Assembly (NCBI RefSeq): GCF_028583725.1
Contig: NZ_CP110680.1
Location: 682,001 to 746,000 of the forward strand
DNA from: Cellulomonas fimi
Lineage (GTDB): Bacteria; Actinomycetota; Actinomycetes; Actinomycetales; Cellulomonadaceae
Direction: 5' to 3'
DNA length: 64,000 nucleotides
Part shown: in pieces, positions 42,882-51,406 of the stretch
Layout: each line of letters opens with the position of its first letter
Numbering within the stretch: the first letter of the stretch is position 1
Program-made: the position numbers and the translations under genes
Notes under the pieces: generated by a model
Databases searched by the model: none
Seen by the model: the letters and a program-made list of their open reading frames with translations, nothing else
What the model was told of the DNA's origin: nothing

Positions 42882-43535
42882 TCAGTCGACGAGGCCCGCG
42901 CGCAGCGTGAGGATCGCGACCTGGACGCGGTTCGTCACGCCGAGCTTCTCGAACAGGTGCGTGACGTGGCTCTTCACGGTCGCCTCCCGCAGGTCCAGGA
43001 GGGTCCCGATCTCGGCGTTGGACCGTCCGCGCCCGATCTCCACGGCGACCTCCCGCTCACGTGCGGTGAGCGCGTCGAGTCGCTCGAGCGACTCGGCCCG
43101 GCTCCGCGACCGCTCGTGCGTCACGACCCGGGCCAGGACCCGGGGGACGACGGTCGGCGAGAGCATCGCGTCGCCCGCCGCGGCGCGTCGGACGGCCTCG
43201 ACGAGGTCGTGGGGCGGGGTGTCCTTCAGCAGGAACCCCGACGCCCCGGCTGCGAGCGCGCCGAACACGTCGTCGTCGGTGTCGAAGGTGGTGAGCACGA
43301 CGACCGCGGGCGGCGCGTCGAGCGCGTGGATCGCCGCGGTCGCGGCTGTGCCGTCGAGACGCGGCATGTGCAGGTCCATGAGCACGACGTCGGGGCGGTC
43401 CCGGCGGACGGCGTCGAGCGCGGCCCGCCCGTCGGCGGCCTCGCCCACCACGGTCAGGTCGGGTGCGGTCTCCAGGATCATGCGGAGACCGGCGCGCACG
43501 AGGTGCTCGTCGTCCACGAGCAGCACCGTCGTCAT
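42882..43535 (-). CDS. NarL/LuxR-type response regulator
   Basis: A 217-residue response regulator. The receiver domain has acidic pair Asp8-Asp9, phospho-acceptor Asp54 in VVLMDLHMPRLDG, Thr in VVVLTTFDTDDD and Lys in FLLKDTPP. The C-terminal LuxR helix-turn-helix is LTAREREVAVEIGRGRSNAE through EATVKSHVTHLFEKLGV. ATG 43535 overlaps the kinase stop by four bases, so the pair is coupled. Likely targets are the paired dyads at 44686-44735 between the kinase gene and the beta-lactamase-like gene. Confidence 0.95.
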   Translation of the reverse strand: MTTVLLVDDEHLVRAGLRMILETAPDLTVVGEAADGRAALDAVRRDRPDVVLMDLHMPRLDGTAATAAIHALDAPPAVVVLTTFDTDDDVFGALAAGASGFLLKDTPPHDLVEAVRRAAAGDAMLSPTVVPRVLARVVTHERSRSRAESLERLDALTAREREVAVEIGRGRSNAEIGTLLDLREATVKSHVTHLFEKLGVTNRVQVAILTLRAGLVD

Positions 43536-44650
43536 CTCGACGGTTCCCCGGTGCGCTCGTCGAGCCACGGGACGACGGCCCGGACGCGCCAGCCGCCGCC
43601 CGGGTCGGGCCCCGCGTCGAGCGTGCCGCCGACGAGCCGCACGCGTTCCGCGAGGCCGGCGAGCCCCGACCCGGAGCCGGGCAGGTCGAGTGCCGGTCGC
43701 TGCGGCCCGGAGTCGTCGACGGTCACCGTGACCTGCCCGTCGTCCCGGCGGACGGACACGGTCGCCCGACCGCCGGGCGCGTGCTTGCGGGCGTTCGTCA
43801 ACGCCTCTCGGGCGACGCGGTGCACGACGCGCGCGGTCGGGGCCGGCAGCGTCCCCGCGTCGTCGTGCAGCGTCACGAGCTGGCCCGCCCGGACCGCCTC
43901 GGCGACGACCGCGGCGAGGTCGCCGGGCGGCTCGTCGTCGGCGCCGCGCAGCACGCCGAGGACGGCGCGCAGGTCGTCGAGCGCCTCGCGGGCGGTGACG
44001 CGGATCAGCACGGCGCCGTCCCGGACCTGGTCGGCCTCCGCGCCGGGCCCGACCTCGAGCGCGCCCGCGTGCAGGGCGATCAGGCTCACCTTGTGCGCGA
44101 GGACGTCGTGCATCTCCCGCGCGATGCGGGCCCGCTCGTCCGCGCGCGCCTGCTCCGTGCGCAGCTCCTGCTCGACCGCCCGCTGCCGGGCCTCTCGGGC
44201 GGACTCCGCGTCGCGTGCGGCCCGCAGGTCGCGTCGGGTTGCGACCGCGGCACCGACCCCGGCCACGGCGGCGGTCACGAGGAGCGCCGTGAGGGCGTCG
44301 TCGACGTCGAGCCGCCCTTCGTCGATCCACCACCAGCCGACGAGACCGGCCCACGCGACCGCGACCGACGCCACCAGACGCCGCGCGGACGTGGACGCCG
44401 CGGCCGCCCAGAGGCCGACGGCGAGCGGCAGGGGGTTCCCCGAGAGCGCGTAGGCGGCGGCCGCGACGGACACGGCGGTCGTCGGGTGCGTGCGGCGCAG
44501 CGGGACGGCCGCGGACCCGAGCGTCCCCGCGACCGCGACCACCCCGGCCGGCACGGCCGACCAGCCGCCGCGCACGGCCATCACGGTCAGCGCGAGCGAC
44601 ACCACGACGAGGACGGTGTCGACCAGCACGCGGACGCGGGACGGTGACAT
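43532..44650 (-). CDS. Sensor histidine kinase (HisKA_3 type)
   Basis: A 372-residue membrane kinase. About four to five hydrophobic helices fill residues 8-135. A coiled-coil (about 138-172) leads to the HisKA_3 helix with phospho-His181 in RIAREMHDVLAHKVSLIALH. The ATPase domain has the N box VAREALTNARKHAPGG and G box SGSGLAGLAERVRLVGG. The periplasmic loops are short, so it probably senses a membrane or envelope signal. ATG 44650 follows TAGATT by 6 nt (leaderless). Divergent from the serine hydrolase gene. Confidence 0.93.
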   Translation of the reverse strand: MSPSRVRVLVDTVLVVVSLALTVMAVRGGWSAVPAGVVAVAGTLGSAAVPLRRTHPTTAVSVAAAAYALSGNPLPLAVGLWAAAASTSARRLVASVAVAWAGLVGWWWIDEGRLDVDDALTALLVTAAVAGVGAAVATRRDLRAARDAESAREARQRAVEQELRTEQARADERARIAREMHDVLAHKVSLIALHAGALEVGPGAEADQVRDGAVLIRVTAREALDDLRAVLGVLRGADDEPPGDLAAVVAEAVRAGQLVTLHDDAGTLPAPTARVVHRVAREALTNARKHAPGGRATVSVRRDDGQVTVTVDDSGPQRPALDLPGSGSGLAGLAERVRLVGGTLDAGPDPGGGWRVRAVVPWLDERTGEPSR

Positions 44651-44656
44651 GGGCCC

Positions 44657-44662
44657 AATCTA
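44657..44662 (-). promoter_or_regulatory. Leaderless -10 hexamer of the kinase-regulator operon
   Basis: TAGATT on the minus strand with 6 nt to the ATG at 44650. Confidence 0.55.
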
Positions 44663-44685
44663 GGGACGCCCCGGCCGGGGTGGGT

Positions 44686-44735
44686 CCGACCGTCGTCGGT
44701 CGTCCGTGCCGGCGCGCACCGACTTTCGTCGGTCG
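44686..44735 (+). promoter_or_regulatory. Paired dyads, likely response-regulator sites
   Basis: Two 17-bp copies, CCGACCGTCGTCGGTCG at 44686-44702 and CCGACTTTCGTCGGTCG at 44719-44735, match at 15 positions. Each holds an inverted repeat around 4 nt. Starts are 33 bp apart, three helical turns. A further palindrome TTCGTCGGTCGACGAA spans 44725-44740. Confidence 0.6.
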
Positions 44736-44791
44736 ACGAACCCTCCGACGCTCCGACGCGGCCGGCACGCACCGCCGCGGACGCTGGAGGC

Positions 44792-46771
44792 ATGCGCTCG
44801 CTCCTGCCCCTCGTCCTCGTGTCCGCCACGGCGGCTGCCGTGGTGGCGGCCGGCCCGTCCGCCGCTGCGCCGCCGTCCGCCATGCCGCACGACCCGGCCG
44901 TCACTGCGCCGCCGTCGGCCGTCCCGCACGCCCCGGCCGTCGCCCCGGCCGCGACCCGCGCGGCGCTGGCCGAGCAGGCGTGCGCGCCCGTCACCGACGA
45001 CGCCCTCGACGCCGTGCTCGGCGGGCTCCCTGCGGAGCTCGCCCGTGACGGTGTCCCCGGAGCGGTCGTGTCCGTCGTCGCGGGTGGGCGCACCGTGCGG
45101 GCGGAGGGGTTCGGCGTCGCCGACACCGCGACCGGCGCGCCGATGGACGCCGACCGCTCGCTGGTCCGCATCGCGTCGATCACGAAGCTCTTCACCGCGA
45201 CCGCGGTCATGCAGCAGGTCGAGGCGGGGCGGCTCGCCCTCGACGACGACGTCAACGCGCACCTCACGGCGTTCACGGTCCCGACGGCGTTCGGCGAGCC
45301 CGTCACGGTCCGGGACCTGCTCGACCACACCGCGGGCTTCGAGGAGCGCGGGATCGTCATCGGGGCGCGCGCGGCGGCGGACGTGCGGCCCCTCGGCGAG
45401 ACCCTCCGGCGCCACCTGCCCGCCCGCATCTACCCGCCCGGCGAGGTCGCCGCCTACTCCAACTGGGGTGCGGCGCTCGCGGGCCACCTGGTCGAGCAGG
45501 TCAGCGGGGAGCCCTACGACCGGTACGTGCGAGCGCACGTCCTGGAGCCGCTGGGCATGACGCGGACCACGGCTGCCGAACCCGTCCCGGACGGGCTCGC
45601 CGCCGACCTCGCGCACAGCTACGACTCGGAGGTCGTCCCGCCCGAGGCGATCCCGTTCACGTTCGACCGCCTGCCCCCCGACGGCTCGGTGAGCGCGACC
45701 GCGGCCGACATGGCGCGCTTCGTGCAGGCGCACCTCGACGGCGGTGGTCCGGTCCTCGGGGAGCGCACGACCGCGCTCATGCACACGCGCTCGTTCACCG
45801 CCGACGACCGTCTCCCCGGCTCCGCGCACGGGTTCCAGGAGCGGTTCGTGCGGGGCCACCGGCTCCTCGTCCACGACGGGAGCTGGGAAGGGTTCCAGTC
45901 GGCGCTGGTCCTGGTGCCCGCGTGCGGGCTCGGCATGTTCGTGTCGTTCAACGCGACCGGTGGGGCGCGCACGCTCCCGGACGTCGTCGAACGCTTCACC
46001 GACCGCTTCCTGCCCACGCTCGACGGAGCGACGCCGTCGCCCCCAGCCGCGGCGTCGGCGCTGCCCGCGCACCCGGCTCCGCTGCTGCGCGCAGGTTTCT
46101 ACACCCGGACCCGGCACAACGAGTCGAGCGTCGAGCGGCTCCTCGTGCTGCTCGACCAGTCCCGGCTCCGCGTCGCGGACGACGGGACGGTCGCGTTCGC
46201 GGGGACGACGTGGACGGCCACGGCCGACGGGCTGCACCGCTCGCCCGACGGCGGGATGCTCGTGCCCGTCGACGGTCGCACCGGGCGCCACTACGTGGTG
46301 ACCGACGGCCCGGACCACGTCCTGCTGGCCGCGGCGGACACCCTGCCGGTGAACCTCGCGGTCCTGGCCGTCGCGGTGGTCGTCTCCCTGAGCGCCCCCG
46401 CCGTCGTGGGCGTGCGCCGGCGGGCGCGCCGACGCCGGTCCGCGACCGCGCCGCGGTGGCGTGCGGCACGGTTCCTGACGGCGGCGGCGAGCCTCGGCGG
46501 GACCGCGTTCCTCGTGGCGCTCGGCGCGGAGCTCGTCGGAGACTCGTCGGAGTTCCTGTACGAGGTCCCGGCGTCCTTCCGCGTCCTGCTCGGCGGGGGC
46601 GTCGCCGTGCTCGCGACGGCGGCCGCCGGCGCGGTGCTCACGGCCCTGGCATGGCGGGGGTCCGGCGCGACGCGCGCCGCTCGCGTCCACCAGGTCGTGC
46701 TGCTCACCGGGCTCGTGGCGCTGACCTGGTTCCTCGCCCGCTGGAACCTCGTCGGCTGGCAGCTCGGCTGA
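44792..46771 (+). CDS. Membrane-anchored beta-lactamase/esterase-like serine hydrolase
   Basis: A 659-residue protein. The signal peptide is MRSLLPLVLVSATAAAVVAA followed by an Ala/Pro linker with two similar repeats (PPSAMPHDPAV, PPSAVPHAPAV). The class C beta-lactamase/D-Ala-D-Ala peptidase fold (about 75-410) has Ser129-x-x-Lys132 in RIASITKLF and Tyr222-x-Asn224 in AYSNWG. A second beta domain (about 430-500) and three to four C-terminal membrane helices follow. So the catalytic part is outside the membrane and tethered. Possible roles are peptidoglycan peptidase, esterase or beta-lactam response; none is proven. It is divergent from the two-component operon. Confidence 0.85.
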   Translation: MRSLLPLVLVSATAAAVVAAGPSAAAPPSAMPHDPAVTAPPSAVPHAPAVAPAATRAALAEQACAPVTDDALDAVLGGLPAELARDGVPGAVVSVVAGGRTVRAEGFGVADTATGAPMDADRSLVRIASITKLFTATAVMQQVEAGRLALDDDVNAHLTAFTVPTAFGEPVTVRDLLDHTAGFEERGIVIGARAAADVRPLGETLRRHLPARIYPPGEVAAYSNWGAALAGHLVEQVSGEPYDRYVRAHVLEPLGMTRTTAAEPVPDGLAADLAHSYDSEVVPPEAIPFTFDRLPPDGSVSATAADMARFVQAHLDGGGPVLGERTTALMHTRSFTADDRLPGSAHGFQERFVRGHRLLVHDGSWEGFQSALVLVPACGLGMFVSFNATGGARTLPDVVERFTDRFLPTLDGATPSPPAAASALPAHPAPLLRAGFYTRTRHNESSVERLLVLLDQSRLRVADDGTVAFAGTTWTATADGLHRSPDGGMLVPVDGRTGRHYVVTDGPDHVLLAAADTLPVNLAVLAVAVVVSLSAPAVVGVRRRARRRRSATAPRWRAARFLTAAASLGGTAFLVALGAELVGDSSEFLYEVPASFRVLLGGGVAVLATAAAGAVLTALAWRGSGATRAARVHQVVLLTGLVALTWFLARWNLVGWQLG

Positions 46772-46831
46772 CGCGGGTGGCGCGAGCGTGCGCGGGGGGC
46801 CGTCCCGTGGGTAGGACGTCCCGACCGGCCC

Positions 46832-46850
46832 TTTGCCGAACGGTGGCAAA
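46832..46850 (+). promoter_or_regulatory. Palindrome upstream of fba
   Basis: TTTGCC (46832-46837) and GGCAAA (46845-46850) form an inverted repeat around 7 nt, 40 bp before the fba start. It could be an operator; the factor is unknown. Confidence 0.45.
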
Positions 46851-46890
46851 CTGTGGGCGACACCGCCCTACGAACGCAGGAGTGCTGCAG

Positions 46891-47910
46891 ATGGCCATCG
46901 CCACCCCCGAGGTCTACGCCGAGATGATCGACCGGGCGAAGGCGGGCAAGTTCGCCTACCCGGCCGTGAACGTCACGTCGTCCCAGACCGTCACCGCCGC
47001 GCTGCAGGGCTTCGCGGAGGCCGAGTCGGACGGCATCCTCCAGGTCTCCGTCGGCGGCGCGGAGTACGCGTCGGGCGCGACGGTCAAGGACCGCGTCGCC
47101 GGCTCGATCGCGCTCGCCGCGTACGCGGCCGAGGTCGCCAAGGGCTACGGCATCACCGTCGCCCTGCACACCGACCACTGCGTCAAGAAGAACCTCGACT
47201 CGTGGGTCCGCCCGCTGCTCGCACTGGAGGCCGAGCAGGTCAAGCGCGGCGAGAACCCGACCTTCCAGTCGCACATGTTCGACGGCTCGGACATCCCACT
47301 GGACGAGAACCTCGTCATCGCCGCGGAGCTCCTCGAGCTCTCGCAGGCAGCCCGCACGATCCTCGAGATCGAGGTCGGCGTCGTCGGCGGCGAGGAGGAC
47401 GGCCACGAGGCCGAGATCAACGAGAAGCTCTACACGACGGCCGAGGACGGTCTCGCGACGGTCCGCGCGCTCGGCGTCGGTGAGAAGGGCCGCTACCTGA
47501 CGGCCCTCACGTTCGGCAACGTGCACGGCGTCTACAAGCCGGGTGCGGTCAAGCTGCGCCCGTCGATCCTCGCGGACATCCAGAAGGCCGTCGGCGCCGA
47601 GGTCGGCAAGGAGTCGCCGTTCGACCTCGTGTTCCACGGTGGTTCGGGCTCGACGGCCGAGGAGATCGCCGAGGCGGTCGACAACGGCGTCATCAAGATG
47701 AACATCGACACGGACACGCAGTACGCGTTCAGCCGTCCGGTGGCCGACCACTTCTTCAAGAACTACGACGGCGTCCTGAAGGTCGACGGCGAGGTCGGCA
47801 ACAAGAAGGCCTACGACCCGCGCGCGTGGGGCAAGCTCGCCGAGGCGGGCATGGCGCAGCGCATCGTCGAGGCGGCGCAGCAGCTCCGCTCGGCCGGTCA
47901 CAAGCTCTGA
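46891..47910 (+). CDS. fba: Class II fructose-bisphosphate aldolase
   Basis: A 339-residue zinc aldolase (class IIA) of glycolysis and gluconeogenesis, splitting fructose 1,6-bisphosphate into two triose phosphates. Zinc/active-site motifs are ALHTDHC, the SHMFDGSDIPLDEN loop, EIEVGVVGGEEDGHE, FGNVHGVY, FHGGSGST and MNIDTDTQYAF. Length and sequence are normal. GCAGGAG precedes ATG 46891. A strong terminator follows, so the gene is monocistronic. Confidence 0.98.
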   Translation: MAIATPEVYAEMIDRAKAGKFAYPAVNVTSSQTVTAALQGFAEAESDGILQVSVGGAEYASGATVKDRVAGSIALAAYAAEVAKGYGITVALHTDHCVKKNLDSWVRPLLALEAEQVKRGENPTFQSHMFDGSDIPLDENLVIAAELLELSQAARTILEIEVGVVGGEEDGHEAEINEKLYTTAEDGLATVRALGVGEKGRYLTALTFGNVHGVYKPGAVKLRPSILADIQKAVGAEVGKESPFDLVFHGGSGSTAEEIAEAVDNGVIKMNIDTDTQYAFSRPVADHFFKNYDGVLKVDGEVGNKKAYDPRAWGKLAEAGMAQRIVEAAQQLRSAGHKL

Positions 47911-47921
47911 CGCACTGACGA

Positions 47922-47960
47922 CGACGGGCCCCGACCACGCGTGGTGGTCGGGGCCCGTCG
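47922..47960 (+). terminator. Strong terminator of fba
   Basis: A perfect 17-bp stem, 47922-47938 with 47944-47960, and a 5-nt loop (GCGTG), starting 12 nt after the stop. There is no T-run. Confidence 0.9.
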
Positions 47961-48035
47961 GGCGTTCGGGGGACGTGCCGACGTGTTGGGCGCGGTGCGT
48001 CGAGGACCCGTGCGCGGGGCGCCGGCGCGGCCCGG

Positions 48036-48473
48036 TCAGGCCGTCGTCGGCCCGTTCGTCACGGGGGCGTCGCCGACGGGCTGGAAGTCCGAGTCGTCGG
48101 CGTCCTCGACCACGTCGAGCAGCTCGCCGATGCGCGTGACCTCGAGGAGGAAGCGCACGGTCGGCGGGACGCGCAGCAGGCGCACCCGGTGCTGGCTGCG
48201 GATCGACAGCCGGGCGAGGAAGGCCACGCCCGACGAGTCCATGAACGTCACGTGGTGGGCGTCGACCTCGATCGGCAGACCCACCTGCTCGGCCTCGGCC
48301 GTCGCCTCCTGCAGCTCCGGCCCGAGGTCGGCGTCGACCTCGCCCGAGAGCACGATCCGCGTCCGGTCGGTGCCGACGATCACGTGGACCGCACCGGGTT
48401 CACCCACGACGCGACCGGCCACGTCGTCGGGCGTCGCCGACTCGTCCGGGTTGCTGCTGTTACCGTCGCGCAC
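48036..48473 (-). CDS. STAS-domain anti-sigma factor antagonist (first)
   Basis: A 145-residue protein with a STAS domain at about 28-120. The phospho-site loop is HHVTFMDSSGVAFLARL, as in SpoIIAA/RsbV proteins, where the first Ser is the regulated residue. Acidic tails flank it. GTG 48473 has AGAAGGAG just upstream. It is divergent from the SpoIIE-type phosphatase gene, which should dephosphorylate it in a partner-switching pathway. Its anti-sigma partner may be the kinase-like domain of that protein or lie elsewhere. Confidence 0.9.
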   Translation of the reverse strand: MRDGNSSNPDESATPDDVAGRVVGEPGAVHVIVGTDRTRIVLSGEVDADLGPELQEATAEAEQVGLPIEVDAHHVTFMDSSGVAFLARLSIRSQHRVRLLRVPPTVRFLLEVTRIGELLDVVEDADDSDFQPVGDAPVTNGPTTA

Positions 48474-48562
48474 AGTGCTCCTTCTGGTGCCGGCCTCGAA
48501 GGCGCGCCATCGACTGCCTCGACGGTTCGCCCGTTCGGCACGCTAGACGATCGGAGGTGGTG

Positions 48563-50716
48563 GTGGTCAACTCCCACGCGGATCCGATGTCGGGCGGACT
48601 GCCCGCCACGGCACCGTCCGGGACGCTCGACCTGCACGCCCGCGCCCTGGCCGCGACGGTCGTGCCGATGGGCCTCTTCGAGTCCCGGGACGCGGTGCTC
48701 ACCGCGGTCTGGGTGAACGCGGCGTTCGAGCGGTCGGTCGGGTACGGGCTGGAGGGTGCGCACGACCGCGAGCCGGCCATCCGCACCGAGCTCGCGCGCG
48801 ACCCGGTGCGGGCGGCACAGCTCGCGGAGGCCCTGCTCGCCCGGCAGCCCTTCTCACCGACGTTCGAGCTGGACCGCGGCGACGGCACACGGTTCGTCTG
48901 CCAGGTCCACCTGTCGCCCGTGCCGGTCGCGCACGACGAGCCCGAGTACTGGGTCGCGGCGTTCCAGGACATGACCGAGCAGCTGTCGCACGACGCCGAG
49001 CAGGCCGCGCTCGTCGAGGCGGAGCGTCGCGAGCGCCGCAGCCTCGGCCTCATCGCCCAGGTGTCGGACCTGCTGATGGACGTCGACGACCCGCACGCGC
49101 TGCGCGAGATCGCGATGGTCCTGCGGCACGCCGTCGTCGGCTGGGCGGGCTTCTACCTCAACGACCGCGGGCTGCGGGCCGCGGACGGCATCGACGGCGG
49201 GCCGGGGCGTGGTCACCGCGGGGACGCGTTCCGCACCGCCGCCCGCGGGCCGCGCCCCGACGCGCCCGACGTCGTCCAGATGCTGCTCGACGGCGAGCGC
49301 GACCGGCCCGTCGAGCTGGCGCTCGACGCCGGGTACGCGTGCGGCAGCGCGTCCGAGTGGCTCGCCCAGCACGTGCGCGCCGGGGCGCTGCACCCGGACG
49401 GCGGGGCGCCGGCGTCCGAGGGGGCGCACGCGGTTGTCTTCCCCGTGCCGGGGCGTCGACGGGTGCTCGGCCTCATGGCGGTCGTCCCGCGCGACGAGGG
49501 CGGCCTGCGCGCCGTCGAGCCGTCGGCGATGACGATCCTCGAGCTGACCGCACGACGCGTCGGGCTCGTGCTCGACAACGCGCGCCTGTACGACCGCGAG
49601 CACCGGCTCGCCGAGACGCTGCAACGGTCGATGCTCCCCGAGCAGGCCGAGGTCGACGGGCTCGACGTGTGGACCTACTACGCACCCAACTCCGAGAACG
49701 TCCAGGTCGGCGGTGACTGGTACGACGTCCTGCAGATCTCGCCGGACGTCGCGGGGGTCGTCATCGGCGACGTCGTGGGGCACGACGTGGAGGCCGCGGC
49801 GGCCATGGGCCAGCTGCGGTCGGTCGTGCGCTCCTACACGTTCGACATCACGACGCCCGGGCCGGTGCTGGAGCGCGTCGACCAGCTCGTCACGGGCATG
49901 CGGATCCCGCGCTCGGCGGGTCTCGTCCTGTCGACCCTGACCCGCCGCGCGCAGGGCTGGCAGCTCGCGTGGTCCCGAGCCGGTCACCTGCCCGTGCTGC
50001 ACGTGCGCGACGGCGTCGCCACCGAGCTGCGGGACGCCGGCGGCGCGCTCATCGGGTTCGGCGACGGGGTCCGCACGACGAGCACGCTCGACCTCGCCGA
50101 GGGCGACGTCCTCGTGTACTACACCGACGGGCTCATCGAACGACGCGACCGCGGCCTGCGGGACGGTCTCGCAGCGCTCGCGGGCGTGGCGTCCCGCATC
50201 ACGGCGCGCGACGCCGCGGGCATCGGCGAGGAGCTCCTGTCCCGGCTCGCGGACCACCCCGAGGACGACGTGGCCGTCGTGGTCGTGCGCGTCCCCGACC
50301 CGCGCGACCACCTGGAGCGCGCGCGCAGCCCGCGGCGGCGGCGCTGGTCGCTGCCGAACGAGCCGGCGTCGATCGGGCGGGCCCGCCACGCCGTCGTGCG
50401 CACCTGCCAGGCGTGGGAGATCCCCGACGCGGCCAACGCCGAGCTCGTCGTGTCCGAGCTCGTCGCCAACGCCGTGCTGCACGGGTACGGCCACGTGTCG
50501 CTGCAGCTCTACGACACGGGCGACGGCCTGCGCATCGAGGTGGAGGACGGCAACCCGGCCCCGCCCGTCGCGACCGACGGCCACCCCGGGCGCGTCGGCG
50601 GCTTCGGCATGCAGATCGTCGAGCGGCTCGCCGACTGGGGCTGGCGGCAGTCGCGCGGCGGCAAGCTCGTGTGGGCGAAGGTGCGGCCGGGAAGCCTGCC
50701 GGCCACGGGTCGCTGA
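48563..50716 (+). CDS. PAS-GAF-SpoIIE phosphatase with C-terminal RsbW-like ATPase domain
   Basis: A 717-residue cytoplasmic regulator. A PAS domain (about 25-135, VWVNAAFERSVGYGLEGA) and a GAF domain (about 170-345, ending ARRVGLVLDNARLYDREHR) sense a signal. A PP2C/SpoIIE phosphatase follows (about 350-575): VGGDWYDV, VIGDVVGHDVEAAA, YYTDGLIERR and DDVAVVVV hold the metal-binding Asp residues. The end is an anti-sigma-like HATPase (about 585-715): AELVVSELVANAVLHG and GGFGMQIVERLADWGW. It can therefore both dephosphorylate STAS proteins and phosphorylate or bind partners. GTG 48563 is chosen because GGAGG at 48553-48557 overlaps the earlier GTG codons. Confidence 0.92.
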   Translation: MVNSHADPMSGGLPATAPSGTLDLHARALAATVVPMGLFESRDAVLTAVWVNAAFERSVGYGLEGAHDREPAIRTELARDPVRAAQLAEALLARQPFSPTFELDRGDGTRFVCQVHLSPVPVAHDEPEYWVAAFQDMTEQLSHDAEQAALVEAERRERRSLGLIAQVSDLLMDVDDPHALREIAMVLRHAVVGWAGFYLNDRGLRAADGIDGGPGRGHRGDAFRTAARGPRPDAPDVVQMLLDGERDRPVELALDAGYACGSASEWLAQHVRAGALHPDGGAPASEGAHAVVFPVPGRRRVLGLMAVVPRDEGGLRAVEPSAMTILELTARRVGLVLDNARLYDREHRLAETLQRSMLPEQAEVDGLDVWTYYAPNSENVQVGGDWYDVLQISPDVAGVVIGDVVGHDVEAAAAMGQLRSVVRSYTFDITTPGPVLERVDQLVTGMRIPRSAGLVLSTLTRRAQGWQLAWSRAGHLPVLHVRDGVATELRDAGGALIGFGDGVRTTSTLDLAEGDVLVYYTDGLIERRDRGLRDGLAALAGVASRITARDAAGIGEELLSRLADHPEDDVAVVVVRVPDPRDHLERARSPRRRRWSLPNEPASIGRARHAVVRTCQAWEIPDAANAELVVSELVANAVLHGYGHVSLQLYDTGDGLRIEVEDGNPAPPVATDGHPGRVGGFGMQIVERLADWGWRQSRGGKLVWAKVRPGSLPATGR

Positions 50717-50830
50717 CGCGCGTGGCACAGCCGCGTCGGGTCGCTGACGCGCGTGCGCAGCCCCGCGAGGTCGCTGACGCGGCGGCGCAGGGCGCGCGAG
50801 GTCGCTGGCGCGAGTGGCGGGGCGCGGTGG
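50707..50830. repeat. Imperfect 30-31 bp tandem repeat, four copies
   Basis: GTCGCTG recurs at 50709, 50740, 50770 and 50801 (spacing 31, 30, 31), each followed by (A/G)CGCG(C/G)(C/G/A) and a CGCAG-like segment. The first copy is the 3' end of the SpoIIE-type gene including its stop codon; the rest are non-coding and degrade with distance. Confidence 0.8.
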
Positions 50831-50848
50831 GCCGTGCGCCGCGAGAGG

Positions 50849-51214
50849 TCAGTGCGCGGGGGCGCCGTCGGGCTGGACGACGTCCGGCTCGGTGCCGTGC
50901 GCGCAGCGGTGGTCGCCGTCGATGCGGAACAGCTCGGTCGCGCCGCAGATCTCGATGACGAACAGGTCGCGCGAGTCCGCTCCGCGCAGCACCGTCGCGC
51001 CGCCGCGCTTGCGGCTCGCGTCGGCGAGCGAGATGAGGAACGCGGCCCCCGTCGAGTCCATGAAGGTGACGCCGCACATGTCGATCACGAGCAGCTGCCG
51101 GCGGAGCCCGACGACACGGGCGGCCACCTCGGGGAACTGGTCGCGTTCCGCGAGGTCGAGGTCGCCGGTGATGACGAGCGTGGTCGTCGTCGCCGACGTG
51201 GAGATCTCGATCAT
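50849..51214 (-). CDS. STAS-domain anti-sigma factor antagonist (second)
   Basis: A 121-residue STAS protein (domain about 3-95): LVITGDLDLAERDQFPEVA, the phospho-loop CGVTFMDSTGAAFLISLAD, and a C-terminal strand with LFVIEICGATELF. The last 25 residues are hydrophilic. ATG 51214 is preferred over ATG 51220 because the GGTGG box is 6 nt before the former and touches the latter. It converges on the SpoIIE-type phosphatase gene and is a second likely substrate. Confidence 0.88.
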   Translation of the reverse strand: MIEISTSATTTTLVITGDLDLAERDQFPEVAARVVGLRRQLLVIDMCGVTFMDSTGAAFLISLADASRKRGGATVLRGADSRDLFVIEICGATELFRIDGDHRCAHGTEPDVVQPDGAPAH

Positions 51215-51406
51215 GGACATCCACCGGGTTCGGGGGGTCACCCAGCTCCTGCGGGGCGCCGGGAGGGGGTCCGGCGGCTCGACTGTAGTTGCGCTCCCAC
51301 GGTCCCGCATCCGCAGCACCTGGACGCGCGACCGGTTCGCCCCGTCCGGGCGGGGATGTCCCCCGGACGGACCACACCGCACGCCCGTCGGGGAGAGACT
51401 GGCCCC

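Noticed and set aside
50717..50848. Possible CRISPR-like array
   Set aside because: Four degraded 30-31 bp tandem units without unique spacers; the first copy is coding sequence. No cas gene is near.
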